Below are positions 24,849 to 36,532 of a DNA stretch of 64,000 nucleotides, piece by piece; positions within the stretch are counted from its first letter, which is position 1; every line of letters starts with the position of its first letter. The stretch comes from Siphonodentalium dalli. Its lineage: Eukaryota > Mollusca > Scaphopoda > Gadilida > Siphonodentaliidae. The notes under the pieces are model-generated. The model saw only the letters and a list, made by a program, of their open reading frames with translations. It searched no databases and was not told where the DNA came from. The stretch covers positions 133,119,990-133,183,989 of the forward strand of contig CP136067.1 in the NCBI GenBank assembly GCA_032622095.1, read 5' to 3'. The position numbers and the translations under genes were made by a program.

Positions 24849-25324
24849 TTAAAGGTACTCAATCCGTAAAGAGGGTCCCCATCTCAACAGATTCCAACAA
24901 CAACAATCCGATCAGAGGGTCCTATATTACTATTTCTTTGGCTTTGGGGGTAAAAAATATTTGATTCGAGTCGAGGAACCCATCAAACAAAGCTCAGAGT
25001 TATTAGATATTGATTTTTCAAATTTGTTATGTTCTCGAGATGAGTACTAATAACTGCCGTAATCTGCTCTGGATGTGTACTCCAAATCTATTCAAACAGG
25101 CAAGGATGAATAACTCTAAAATCAAGTGGTAATTTTAACGCAATTTTGACTGAGTTCTGGGCCAGATAGTATTCCCGATAATGAAAAATAATAGATTTCT
25201 AAAATCGATATCTAACAAATCTGAGCTTTGATGGGTGACTTCCTCGACTCGAATCAAATATTTTTTACCCCCGAAGCCATTGAAATAGTAATTGAGAGGA
25301 GTTTTATCGGGTTGAGTACCTTTA
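24849..25324. mobile_element. RepGTAC element, complete copy
   Basis: Inverted ends TTAAAGGTACTCAATCCG and CGGGTTGAGTACCTTTAA; interior with CTATTTCTTTGGCTTTGGGG and TTGATTCGAGTCGAGGAACC near both ends in mirrored order. 476 bp, no coding capacity. Confidence 0.8.
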
Positions 25325-25435
25325 ACCACAGTTATAAATGCATAATAACCCCAGTTACTGGGTCAATTACCAATTACTTAGTACAGTACAGTATAAGAGT
25401 TCAAGTTGTGTAATTTGAACATCACAAACTTGTTA

Positions 25436-25780
25436 AGGGATTTCCACACCTGATCGAGCTATGTCAGGAGGTGGAAAGTTTAGACCGACCTACAGAGAAT
25501 ACCACTTAATGGCTAGTAGTAGTGCACCACAAGAAGGAATCTATGCTATCTGAAGACCACATCAAGCATATTATATCACAATAAAAATGACAAAAAGTTG
25601 ACTTTTATAATCATAGTTTTTAAAGGGAAATTTTAAGACGAGCGTTCTCAGCAAACACATGTACTAGTATACAATTGATTGGAAATGAATAAAAAGTACT
25701 AGTACATGATCTGCACTATTAAAAGGCTCGAATGGCAATTTAATTGAGTTCAATACTGGTTCAAGAATCTCAACATTATG
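25436..25780 (+). repeat. Dispersed repeat R, uninterrupted
   Basis: GGGATTTCCACACCTGATCG, GAAGGAATCTATGCTATCTG, ending near TCTCAACATTATGTTAGGAG. Lacks the PalTA present at the matching site of 16303. Confidence 0.75.
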
Positions 25781-25912
25781 TTAGGAGTAAATTATTTGAA
25801 GAAAAAAGAATGAATTTTATTTATGTGATTGTAATCATAGTCCTATTAATAAATGTTGTATAGTATAATATTATAAAATTATTAAATATTAATTAAAATT
25901 ATATGTTATCGC

Positions 25913-26512
25913 TTAAAGGGGTACTGTACGCCATTTTCATTAAATTTCCGGTGATAACAACGATCTAATATCGATAATATATAGAAACATAAATAATTTG
26001 AGTCGAAGATGTATTTTGTAAACGCTCAGGTTAATAGGCTATCTTAAAATTTAATAATTTAAAAGTTAATAATTTGATATAAATTGAATTTATGACGAGC
26101 CATAAAATGGCGTCAATTAAATTACGAATTCCCGTGTACATGACGTAATCAAATAAAAGTAATTGAGGGATACTGGATTTGTAAACCGATCGCACACACG
26201 ATCGTTTGAACATTATGATGATACGAGGAGAAAACTCAAGCCACTCACTGACTAGTGATGATACAATAACTTAAATGAGTATATGTGACTAGTATGCATA
26301 TAATATAACTTTTATTTGATTCATTTGGTTGAAAACTGTACAAAAATTACTCGACAACGACAATTTGTATTTTTGCATTCCGGTAAATTTGCCATCCGTA
26401 ACACTACTTCGTACTCAACAGACTTTCAAATAATGGAAAAATTGTTACCTTATTCTCCGACTCGGAGACTATAGAAGCCAACAACAACATGTTGGGTACA
26501 GTATCCCTTTAA
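25913..26512. mobile_element. 600-bp element with TTAAAGGGGTACTGTAC ends
   Basis: Inverted ends TTAAAGGGGTACTGTACGCC and GGGTACAGTATCCCTTTAA. A truncated copy of its right third lies at 60880-61020 (CTTTCAAATAATCGAAATCT). No coding frame. Confidence 0.75.
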
Positions 26513-26813
26513 TAATTACAATATTTGGAAGGACTGTGATTTTGATTAAGATTTCATGATCTGAATCAATGCAACAATGTGTCAAGCTCATTGCCATCAC
26601 AAAATAAATTTAATATTCAACTTGAATTTTAAAATTTCAAATGGTGAAACATGAAACACATACATGTACAGTATATTAATGGTCTCAAGCTCTCAAATGT
26701 TTTCAAACTGACACATGATGGGTCAAATGAATCAGAAAGGCAAAGGAAACTAAAAATAATTAAATTTACAAACTGACAATTATTGAATTTAAATTAAAAA
26801 ATACTTAATTTAC

Positions 26814-26860
26814 CTGTGACACATAAATCTCCTGTTCATTTCGCTGTGACATAACTCCAT
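26814..26860 (-). CDS. Possible first coding exon of a leftward gene
   Basis: An ATG-started frame (MELCHSEMNRRFMCH, then a split codon) on the - strand runs into a good donor, GTCACAG|GTAAAT, exiting in phase 2. It lies just left of the promoter-like 27.3-28.1 kb region. Its phase does not join directly to the 15564 acceptor (phase 0), so at least one exon between them would be needed. Only 47 nt support it. Confidence 0.2.
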
Positions 26861-27299
26861 ACAAAGTGTGTACATGTAAATAACATCAAAATCCTCCACA
26901 CAAAATAAATGTCAGTCCATTTATAACATAGAGTCATATAAGGTGAAGTCATACATCCACATCAATATAGGATCAAAACAAAATTGAAATGAAAATTTGA
27001 GACAAAGAGATTTCAAACAACCACCAGACGCCGAAACCAGCATCTACTATCGGATAATGAAAGAAACACTCGTGGGAAAATACAGATGTTTCCTGCCATC
27101 GTGGGAACTCCATCAATGGCTGTTCAATTAACTATTTTACTCCCTAAATCAATCTGCATATCAACAGTGTTTTGTCAAGACGAAACAAGTAAAATTATAT
27201 GAAATTCAACTAAGATTATCAGTATTATTTTATTTATGAAAACTATTAAAAAGAAATTAGGATTAGTGGAATTTAATGGCGTATATTGGTGATCATTTT
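26861..27299. other. Unique DNA left of the promoter-like region
   Basis: No repeat family or coding frame seen; could be leader or intron of a leftward transcript. Confidence 0.3.
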
Positions 27300-27720
27300 G
27301 TTCAATGCGGGAAGAGAGAAGCGTGGGAAAATCAGACGACCGCCAAAACTACGACACGCTATTACCACACTCCTTAAATGGAATGTGAACGTTCCCACGG
27401 ATTTCACGGGATAAAAACAAGCTCGGGTCATTCAAACAATTGAGTGTCCGTCGCACGCGCATCCACTGCGCATCAACACAGTGCGCGTGAGTGGTGCGTA
27501 AACAAACTCACCTAATCGGCATCATCAAACGGCAGCGCGTGCGAGCGGAAAACATCAAAAGACTTTTAGGTATTTCCCGCAAATGGACGTCCAGGTTTTT
27601 ACGCGTAAGCCGTCATCGATTAGATATTTAATATATCAGCTGCTTGAGTCGAGAAATCACTGATTTGATCACCCGATTAATGAGATAGTCTTCTAAATTA
27701 ATTCGCATCTAATCGTGGGA
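27300..27720. promoter_or_regulatory. CpG-containing promoter-like region
   Basis: This stretch has many CG dinucleotides and repeated GCGCAT/GTGCGCGTG motifs (27455-27500) resembling NRF1-type TGCGCA sites, in contrast to the AT-rich CG-poor surroundings. It is free of the dispersed repeats. It could serve a leftward gene, the rightward MINDY gene, or both. Activity is inferred from composition only. Confidence 0.35.
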
Positions 27721-28029
27721 GCAGAGGGTGGGATTAGAAAATGTTGTCAAGGAGCTTAAAATGAACGAAAGATTGGATGCTCGAACATCGCTTCGGCTAG
27801 AATCGGGTTCGCTCAATCGCGTCGAGGAAATGTCAAAATCGACATTCACTAGAGAAAGTTTGTTCTTGTTTTTATATCGATCGGATATCGACCACAAAGT
27901 AATGGATATTTACCTTTGATTTAGAACTTTGCAAACAACAAATTAAACTATTCCGAAAAGTGAACCGAGTTACAAAAGTCGAGATAAAATTTGTTAAAGT
28001 TGCAAAATTATGTACATACAAATGGCGGA
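27721..28029. other. Unique CpG-bearing DNA with overlapping open frames
   Basis: Open frames of about 60 codons exist on both strands (+ 27728-27919; - 27709-27897). Neither shows a known motif, and mutual mirror frames are expected in CG-rich DNA. It may be 5' UTR or promoter sequence. Confidence 0.2.
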
Positions 28030-28119
28030 TATACTCAATACGCAGGCGCCAATGCGAGAGTAGTCACTTCCGACAAGAGAAATAAGTAAATTTTGAGATT
28101 ATTTGGGCTCGATATTTTA
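28030..28119 (+). promoter_or_regulatory. Probable MINDY promoter and untranslated first exon
   Basis: An AAATGGCGG motif (YY1-like, near 28021) is followed by a short segment ending in a donor-like TTTTAG|GTAATT at 28119/28120. The first coding exon at 33589 begins with a splice acceptor and 20 untranslated bases, so an upstream non-coding exon must exist, and this is the most promoter-like DNA upstream on the + strand. Transcription start and exon limits are inferred; no TATA box is evident. Confidence 0.25.
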
Positions 28120-28929
28120 GGTAATTACACCATGTTTATCATTCCGATTATTGTGGAATGACACAAATTATGGTAATTTCTATGTTTAGTTCCTATCTAT
28201 TTAGGTTTAGCTTCATTTACTCGTTAGTATCGTTCCTAATTTCGAGTAATATTTGTTTTCTATGGGAAATTGCGTCTGCTAAACCAACATCCTATTTCGA
28301 AAACTGTTGATGGAGACTGTCTGACACATCTCTTGTGCTCGTCTTTGATCTCGCCGCCATGTGTTTTTGCTAGCTACAATGTATCTATGAACCTTTTGAC
28401 AAGTGAAGATCGGCTGTAGCACGTCAAGTTCTGATCATTGGAACACTGTCTCAGTTCCATTTTGAAAAGATTTGTATGAACACTATTCAAAGAATATTTT
28501 TTTTAAAACACTCCTTATAAGTCTAATAAAAATTAAATAGGCCTAAGATAAGGTACATTTTAATGTTTTTTTAACACACATTAGTGTAGGACATTTAAAG
28601 ATAAAATAGACAAAAGGAATACATGGTATACAAGTGACATATAACACCTACCAGATTTACATGTACAGAAATTAGTAAGATGTACTAGAGTAGAATATCA
28701 AGTTCTTAAATTATTACTGGACATAGGTCACCTGCGAAAGGATGAGAGGAGTTGTCTGGCACTAACAGGTGACCACAAACCATTGGGAATAGCATAAGAA
28801 AACAGTCCAAAGACCATTTATTTCCGTTATGGTCCCCAATGGATTCAGGCCACATGAGAGACCGGAATTTAACACACCCATACGCATCCTAGATTCCTAC
28901 CATCGCAAACCACCAGGTGGTTTAAAAAT
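28120..28929. other. MINDY intron 1, no feature
   Basis: Unique sequence, then diverged sequence that may be LINE 3' DNA. Confidence 0.35.
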
Positions 28930-29527
28930 ATATTATGTTTGATTTAACAATGAAATGCAATCGGTCAGTTGAAATTGGAATAACGATATGTGATAGTGAG
29001 CTAGACAGCAAGTCTTCCACTAGAAGATTCTTCTTAGGTTTTACATGTATATAGTCTGGCGTAAGTAGGGCTGGAATCATCCCCCTTACTATTTTATGGT
29101 ATTGTACTAGCCTTAAATTGTTCTTTTCTTCTTTTCTGGAGAGGCGGAAGCTTGAGGTCTGCCATCATGACTGACGACAGCGTGCTGCTTTTCTTTGCAC
29201 TTTTTCCAGTCGGGAAATGTCGGCTTGGTAATGAGGGTCCCACACAATTGCACCATAGTCCATGATTGATGGTACTACTGTAGGCCTACTACTAGTAGTG
29301 TGTAGCGGTCGCATTGTAAATATAAAAGGCTGATGACTTCTCTGCTCGAGAGGTCTAGATCTTTTGGTCACAGTCATTAGACGCTTTGTCTGATCACCGA
29401 AGTTAAGCAACGTCGAGCTGTCATGACTGATGTTTCCTCTGAGTAGGACCAGTGCACGACTAGCCTTGTCTGCTGTCTTCTTGATGTGTGTTAGCCAGGT
29501 CATGTCATTTGAGAAGGTGATGCCCAT
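28930..29527 (-). pseudogene. Decayed non-LTR retrotransposon, reverse transcriptase C-terminal part
   Basis: On the - strand the frames carry GITFSNDMTWLTHIKKTADK, then after an interruption DYGAIVWDPHYQADISRLEK and VQRKAAR, the usual C-terminal end of LINE reverse transcriptases (jockey/CR1/RTE-like). After a frameshift near 29160 the next pieces follow: MADLKLPPLQKRR, then in another frame a segment with IVRGMIPALLTPDY. At least two frameshifts and an internal replacement of about 144 bases (29277-29420) show it is dead. The 5' part is missing beyond 29527. Confidence 0.8.
29350..29418 (+). pseudogene. 5S rRNA-like fragment inside LINE remnant
   Basis: Positions 29389-29418 (including CACCGAAGTTAAGCAACGTC) match the conserved segment of eukaryotic 5S rRNA at about nt 28-57, with its internal A-box. 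The preceding 35-40 bases resemble a diverged 5S start only weakly. The match stops abruptly at 29418, where LINE sequence resumes. It is too short to be a 5S gene; a 5S-headed SINE or chimeric insertion is possible. Confidence 0.6.
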
Positions 29528-30055
29528 GCATGCACCGTAGGGGTATGAATTTTATTTTACCTGAAAGTCAAATGATAGTGAATGATCCGGGAGGCATGCC
29601 GGAGGATTTTCGGGCCCCTGGACATATCTATGGAAGGGGTCCCGGAGCCACCGGGTCGCTCATAGTTGAGGCTGGTGCATGGGAGAAAATAAAAAAAATC
29701 AGAATGAATACTTACAAAATCATGGCTTCTAAAGACAAAACAATGCATATATATCCAACCGGATATATATCCAGTGCATATATATACATGTAATTATATA
29801 TCCAACCACATTTCTCCATTGACCATGCTGAATTTTTCATTGTTACTCATAATAGCTATCAGCTGCTGCACCACAAAATAAGACATTAATAATAAAAGAT
29901 AAATGGGTGGTCCGATCATACTCCGATATACAATGTTAAAACAGAAACTCTTTTCCAAAGTGCATTGTATTGCAATACAAGAGCCTCCAGAGGACACAGT
30001 CAGAAGCTACAACTTTGACAATGCAACAAAGATATAGGAAAATACTTCTTCTGCC

Positions 30056-30420
30056 CAGGGGCGCCGGAAGAGAGGGGGCAGCTGACCCCCCTGCCCTTGA
30101 CCAAGGGGGGCGAGCGGGGGCAGGACTTGCCCTTTTTCTGGAGACAGAAAATGCTTTTTGTGTGTTTAATCTCGTGTTTTTATAGCAAAATGTGACTTTT
30201 TTGGTCCAAATACCACCAATTTCACAAGGAATATTAATTTTTTGTCAATTTTATCACAAAACGGTCATAAAAACCGACAAATACCATTAAAATAGGGATT
30301 TTTGCCACAATGAATTTATGGTTATTTTCCCGAGTTTGTGGAGAAAATGCCCTTTTTTGCGGAAAAGTGCCCTTTTTGTAGGCTCTGCCCCCCTGCCCTT
30401 GGATGCTTCCGGCGCCCCTG
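30056..30420. mobile_element. hAT-like MITE, 365 bp
   Basis: Ends CAGGGGCGCCGGAAG and CTTCCGGCGCCCCTG, flanked by the perfect 8-bp duplication CTTCTGCC (30048-30055, 30421-30428). Subterminal GCCCTT-rich repeats. The short frames inside are incidental. Confidence 0.93.
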
Positions 30421-30428
30421 CTTCTGCC

Positions 30429-31729
30429 AAAGAATAGTGATTTTGTGGAACAATTTGCCAGATTTCATCGTTGGTATTGGAACTTTAACATATTTTAAAA
30501 GGATTATTGACTCCTATGTATACGATAAAATATGACCTTTATTGCTGAAACCCCATTTTGTGATATTGTATTACATTTATTGCAATACCATCTGGGACTA
30601 TACCGGTATGTTGTCGACTTGTTCCTTATTAAATTGATATTGATATACTCGTTTTATCAGTATCAAAGATAGTATAGAATCCAAAAATATCGGACTCCAG
30701 ACTGATAAACTTCTATTCCAATCCACTGTGCACCTACAGTACTAGTACATACTTGTTACATCCAGAATGCTATAATTAAAATAATATATGTCTGTACATT
30801 AATATTTGTTTCGTAAATGTTTGTGTCGCAATATATATGTTCAGTCAATCAACTGAGTAATGATGATAACGACACCTGGAAAACATGTGTTTTGAAGGAC
30901 TCATGTTTGAATTATGCAATGTCAAATGTTTATTTGTCGTAACCTTGCTGTCGTATATTGGCATATTTGTTTGAAGGATGAAACAAATAGGGCTTAATGA
31001 TTTATACCCAAGAATAAATTTGGATATAATATTTATTCTGTATTCCCAGTCGATAACCACCTGCGGAGTTCTCCATATCACTTAAAAAAATATCAGAATT
31101 CCATGTACCAGAAAAGGAATGATTCTATCTGTATTAAATTACCACTAATTTACCAGAGGCACTTACTTGGACATCATATCCATCTTATATCAGTGAATTT
31201 TCTTTAAAAAAAATAAGATGTTATATGATCATTCTTCCTTTTGTAATATCAACTCTCACTCTCAGGTCAGTCCCAAATCCGGGTCTCTGTGTGCATTGTT
31301 TCTACACTGCCAAATTTCAAAAGAAAATGGATCATATTTCAAAGTCATTCTATCATTCCACAAAATAGACCAGATATTCAGTTATTTTGTTATCGATAGA
31401 AATAGAGCTTTGTTATGAGAAAATGTTGTACAAAAACTGCACCTTACGAAAGGCAACAATAAAAAAGCGATTATTCTGGTGGGGACACCGATAAATGAAA
31501 ATAGTGACATTTCTTCCTGTTTTTCGAACAGACATTCATAGGGTTCGACTTTGTGCGAGACTTTTCTCTTAACAACACGGACCTAAGCTACATGTGTATT
31601 TCTTTCAATAACATTATGATTGAATATCTGTTCTACTCAAGGTAGAATGAACAAATAATAAAATTACTTTGAAATATGCTCCAATTTGTTTTAAAATTCA
31701 GCATTCCACATTCAAGTTATTACGGGGTG
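30429..31729. other. MINDY intron 1, no feature
   Basis: AT-rich unique DNA between two hAT-like elements. Confidence 0.4.
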
Positions 31730-31905
31730 CAAGCCTGAGTTTAGTGTGTCTGTCATTTGCAGAATGAGCTCCCCAGAAGGTGAATTTAGTGATGCTATCC
31801 CACATAGCAGGTTAGCATGACTAAACTCACCCTCTGGGGACCTAATTCTTCATGGCCTCATCTGCCATTGGAGACATAGGGTAGACTCAGATTGAAGTTC
31901 CCAAA

Positions 31906-32142
31906 CAGTGTTCGCGCTTGACCGAAAAAAACTTTAGCCAAATGTTTGGCCAAATTAAAAAAAATTTGGCCAAATTAAATCATCGTTTTCTGGTCGGTTC
32001 ACAATTAATGACTAAAACGTAAAATCTAACAAACAAAGGTAAAATACACAATAATTTAAATAATTTTGATGAACTAGAAGTATTTTTATATATATCATTT
32101 ATTAAAAATTTATTAATCTTTATGTGAAAGAGTGATTTGGGT

Positions 32143-32183
<41 letters not shown>

Positions 32184-33019
32184 AACCCGGGATTGTCCTT
32201 CATAATGTCATTATTTTTTTGTTTTATATCAATATCTATCAATATCTATCGGGAAACTAATAACTTAATATTGTTACGCCATTATAAAATTACAATCTGT
32301 CATAAAAGCATGCATATTATTTTGACTGTATCGGTATTGACGACAAATAGCCACAAAATATCTGTCGTGATTCACATTTGGCTGATTAAGCTATTGTCTT
32401 ACACTTGGTGCTCATAAACCTTGACCGTCATAAATACAATGTCATCATAAACATGCATTGTGCAGGTGCGCCGTGAGTGACCAGACAGACAATGGGCTGA
32501 ATGGGGGATTAGGGGATTAAATGTAAAAATTAATAATGACCTTTTGCTGCTTCGTGCAGAGTGACGTAATCTTTCTCCAGATTAAAACAGCCTGCACATG
32601 TTACGAACAACTTGCTTATATACCGGCGTCAATGCACTTTACAAAACATTGCTTTCTTCACATTGTCATAATTCAACCACAGTTTAATGTCCATGCGTCT
32701 TTGAATGTCCGTCTTGTGAAAACTAAAGATGATTGCATATCACTTTGTGATCGCTTGGTTGATAGAGTTGTCGATCGGGTTTCCCTTTGTATGATATTTC
32801 ATAAGTACGAAAATAATGAAATACTTTCGACACCTAACTTCGTCTTGAATGTCGATCTATTGAGCGCTTTTATTAATGAGCTTTCTGGCTCCATGCTTTC
32901 AGTCTCCATTTGGGTTCAAAAAATGTTTAGCCAAAAGTTTAGCCAAATGAAATTTTGATTAGCCAAATTCGAAAAAGATTAGCCATTGGCTAATTTGGCT
33001 ACCGACAGCGCGAACACTG
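31906..33019. mobile_element. hAT-like element, 1.1 kb, inside Rep600
   Basis: Ends CAGTGTTCGCGCTTG and CAGCGCGAACACTG with a perfect 8-bp duplication TTCCCAAA (31898-31905, 33020-33027). Subterminal TTTGGCCAAATT/TTAGCCAAA repeats sit at both ends, as in hAT elements. It holds the 40-G run and an open frame of 140 codons (32536-32958) with no recognised domain, which could be captured sequence. Confidence 0.92.
32143..32182. repeat. Uninterrupted G run of 40
   Basis: Forty consecutive G inside the hAT-like element 31906-33019. Length may be affected by sequencing error. Confidence 0.85.
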
Positions 33020-33588
33020 TTCCCAAATAGTGAATATTGTGAACCTCGATTATGCAATGTTTCATCTGCCAATTTGGGGATATAGAGAAACTAAGCTAAA
33101 AAAGAAATAGATTCTATGTGAAGAAGTTTCTATAGAAATTTTATAATAAAGAAACTTTCCAGAGAAGAGGAGGACTAAGCAGAATGAGGTCCCCAGACGG
33201 TGAATTTTGTTAGGCTAGCCCACTATGTGGGATTGCGTCACTAAATTCACCCTCTGGGGACCTCATTCTGCAAAAGACAGGCACACTAAAACTCAGGTTT
33301 GGTTTAAGCAATATTTATTTCTACCCTCAATTAATATATGTATACTGGTGCATGAAACAAGACATTGAACATTCAAGTTATGATTTATATGACAGATTAG
33401 AATAGAAGAGGGTGAAAAGGATCTAACAACAAGCTGGTCACCGCTTATCTGAAGTTATCTCCTCGGAGAAGAAAAGAATGCAGAATAGTATGTGGAAGGA
33501 GCGTATGGCAAGAACACTAAACTCAGGTTTGCTGGGGTGTGACATACTGGTACAATGAATTATAACCATACCATCTTTTATCATGCAG

Positions 33589-34334
33589 GTTAATCTGATA
33601 ATGTTGAAATGGAAACAGAACCAAAGAGCAGTAACTCTATGAACGATGAAACATTAACAACAGATCCTCAGACAGTTACCGATATAACTCCTGCTGATGT
33701 CACGATTAGGACAGACTCACTAGATAAAGAAGACAGAGGATCTCAAGACTCACATTCAACTAGCGGCATCACAAATAGTTTCCATCACAACTCAGTTGAT
33801 ACTAGTAGCGATGATTCTCCAATAAACGATACTCAGATTATCACAGATACTCCGTCAGACTCGGAAATCGTGCCCTTAGATTCGCAACTACGAGGCGAAA
33901 CTGACCAGAGTATTGAAAGCTATGATTTTGAGGATCTTCCTGATGAAACTCAAATTAGGGGAGATAATATTCCCAGTGAACCGTTGGTTGTGAATTTGCC
34001 GAAATGTGATAATAGTCAGTATGTCAGTGATGCTGCAGCGGCCGCTGCGTATGGTGAAGCGGCTTCGCCAGCATCCAGTGCATCGCGATCTGATACAACA
34101 CGAAGCCCTGAGCCGGACTCGCCTAAAGGTTTCTATCACGTCAAATGGACAAACTTCCATGAACAGAAGGTTCCCATAGTAACCCAGAATGAGAATGGGC
34201 CGTGTCCTCTAATTGCCATCATCAACATTCTCTTGTTGACGATGAAGGTTAAGCTACCCGCGATGGCTGATATCGTGACGGCAGATCAGCTGATGGGGTA
34301 TCTCGGGGAATACCTTCTAGAGAAAGTTCCCAAG
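33589..34334 (+). CDS. MINDY1/2: MINDY1/2 deubiquitinase, first coding exon (N-terminus and catalytic Cys)
   Basis: Coding exon of a MINDY (FAM63) cysteine protease, which trims K48-linked polyubiquitin from the distal end. The acceptor TCATGCAG ends at 33588 and the chosen ATG is 33609, the first Met after the acceptor; the donor AAG|GTAAAG follows 34334 in phase 0. The exon encodes 242 residues. Residues 1-170 are acidic, Ser/Thr-rich and probably disordered, with a short Ala run (about 142-147), matching the low-complexity N-terminus of the family. From about residue 175 the catalytic domain begins: VTQNENGPCPLIAI holds the oxyanion Gln (193) and nucleophile Cys (199), followed by the LLL..KVKLP and TADQLM..LG blocks seen in vertebrate MINDY1/2. 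Both catalytic residues are intact, so the exon looks functional. Confidence 0.95.
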
Positions 34335-34403
34335 GTAAAGTACCTGAAGTAGTTATAAATACATCAGGGCCAGCCCGGGCAGGTACCAGTCTATACATGG
34401 AGG

Positions 34404-34620
34404 TACAGTAATGCCCTAAATAATCGACTCCTTAACCACAGCAGATTTATGGATAATTTTTCAGGATTTAGTCGGAAATATGGCTTGTTGCCATTCATCG
34501 GAAAGCTCTCACTGGGAGCTATCCGATGAATGGCGTCAAGCCATATTTCCGACTAAATCTTGAAAAATTACCCATAATTCTGCTGTGGTAAAGAAGTCGA
34601 TTATTTAGGGCATTAGTGTA
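34404..34620. mobile_element. PalTA 12, in MINDY intron 1-2
   Basis: Full length, 70 bases after the exon 1 donor. Confidence 0.9.
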
Positions 34621-35996
34621 CATCATTCCATAAATGTCTACTCTGCCGACGCCCGTTGAGATCATATTCCAGCAGTTCAAAGTCTTGGAACCTTTATAAT
34701 ATTGAAAAAAATAATGCAAGTAATATATATCTTAGTTATTAAATACCTGTAACCAGTACTTCACACCCTATAAAATATAACAGCCATGATTAAAACAGTA
34801 TTAAATGTATTGTTTACGAATGTTTCATGCAGACACTGCCACACTGGCCTTTCTCTCAAATCGCTCGGATTATCCAAACATCGCAAAATCACAACTTTAG
34901 AAAAAAATATGGTACATACAGTACAGGTTCTTAACATCAGCGTGTTACCCCACCAGCATAATTAGCAGGACCCACCAGCATCATATCATACCAGCATCAT
35001 ACCAAATTAGCACGACCACTTAACCAGGTGTGTTAATATGCCCGCTATCAACAGTGTTGTGTAATCCAGGGATTTTTCTGCCTATTTTGGGAATGGATCC
35101 GGGTCCGTTCGAATTGTGAAAAATGTGTCTTTACAGACCAAAATTGGGAATTTTCCATGTTTTAGAAAAATTCAATTAATCACTGTTACACACAAGTAAA
35201 TAGTACTAATACCGTAATTTTTGGTATATAACGCTACTTAAACACAGGTAACTCAAAGATGGAGTAAAATCCCAGCCCATTGAGGTCCATTTCCAGCAAA
35301 TGTTTATAAAATTAACAGGGCGGACGTGAAATTTATATATTTTATACATAACACGGCAAGCTTTTTCTTCTCCGCCAGATTTTTTTTTTTTTTTTGGACA
35401 AAAAGTGTCTGCCATGTTTAAATTCTCGCGGGGAAACAACAACAATTTTTACAGAAATTCCCTACAGACAGTGCATAATAAGGCCCTGATGTTTTATTCT
35501 ACGTCCATTTTTACTCGGCTTACTAGTCGGATGCATCCACTTTCAAATGAATGCGGGGAGGTAAACACCTGGCTCGCCCTCCTATTTTCATTTTTGGGAA
35601 TTCCTCTCAAGCGAGTGACGTATTTACTATAATAACTGTCAAACTTTGATAATTATTCAATAAACCCGATGGTATTATATACCTGCCTGCAATTGGGAAT
35701 TTAGTGGTTGAAAATTGGGAATAAAAGTGCCTTTTTCCCATTGGGAATGGGGCCGAATACCGGACCCTGAGGACACCTAAAAAAATCCCTCTAATCTGTA
35801 TGATAAGCAGCTACAATTAATGCATTTCCAATCCAACTTCCAAGCCCATTTTTGACTACTCGACCCAGCTGATGTGATCCTTGTTTCTCTATAATATTTC
35901 TCAGAGAAACTCTCTTGTTCGTAATTAGTTACTGGTAGCTATATGGAGTGGTCTGAAAAAGTTTTCCATTATTGATCTTGTTCCTAGGATGGTAGC
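34621..35996. other. MINDY intron, no supported feature
   Basis: A short CACCAGCATCATA repeat near 34950-35000 and a T run at 35380-35395. Confidence 0.4.
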
Positions 35997-36186
35997 TACA
36001 GTATTGCCCTAAATAATTGACTCCTAAACCACAGCAGAATTATGGGTAACTTATCAGGATTTAGTCGGAAATATGGCTTGTTGCCATTCATCGGAAAGCG
36101 CTCAGTGAGAGCTTTCCGATGAATGGCAACAAATTACCCATAATTCTGCTGTGGTTAAGGAGTAAATTATTTAGGGAATTACTGTA
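35997..36186. mobile_element. PalTA 13, just upstream of MINDY exon 2
   Basis: Right arm shortened; ends 90 bases before the acceptor at 36276. Confidence 0.88.
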
Positions 36187-36276
36187 GTATAGGAGCTGGT
36201 GTACAAACAAACGTTTTGAATTATGGCCTGAAATAAACATTCATTTTTATGCCTGAATTTGTTTTCTGACCAACAG

Positions 36277-36383
36277 AATATTCCTCCTGATGAACGATTG
36301 AATTACGAACAGAACATGCACGATGCGATGGCTGTGATTCCTAAGCTACAGACGGGACTCGACGTGAACGTCAAATTCACTGG
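36277..36383 (+). CDS. MINDY1/2: MINDY1/2 deubiquitinase, second coding exon
   Basis: Acceptor TGACCAACAG|AATATT and donor ACTGG|GTAAGT bound 107 nt, entering in phase 0 and leaving in phase 2. The 35 complete codons carry the conserved RLNYEQN..DAM block and LQTGLDVNVKFTG, which in vertebrate MINDY1/2 follows the segment ending the previous exon. The phase matches both neighbours, so the join with 34334 and 39140 keeps the frame. The intron before it (34335-36276) contains PalTA copies at 34404 and 35997. No stop or frameshift is seen. Confidence 0.95.
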
Positions 36384-36532
36384 GTAAGTTATAAAGATGG
36401 CAGGCCTGGACTTTTAAGGAGGACAATTTCTCCAGTTCACAGGGTTGTTGCTGGACCAAACTTTTCTCTTGCCAATATTTTTTGACAAATGAAATTTTTT
36501 TTTGCTAAATTTAGAAGACTTGCCAAATTGAA

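Larger units (their letters stand above)
31730..33301. mobile_element. Rep600 copy 6, split by hAT 31906-33019
   Basis: Both ends present (CAAGCCTGAGTTTAGTGTG at 31730 and its inverse near 33290). Confidence 0.85.

Noticed and set aside
32536-32958. 140-codon ORF as a host gene
   Set aside because: Entirely inside a hAT-like element with perfect target duplication; no known domain.
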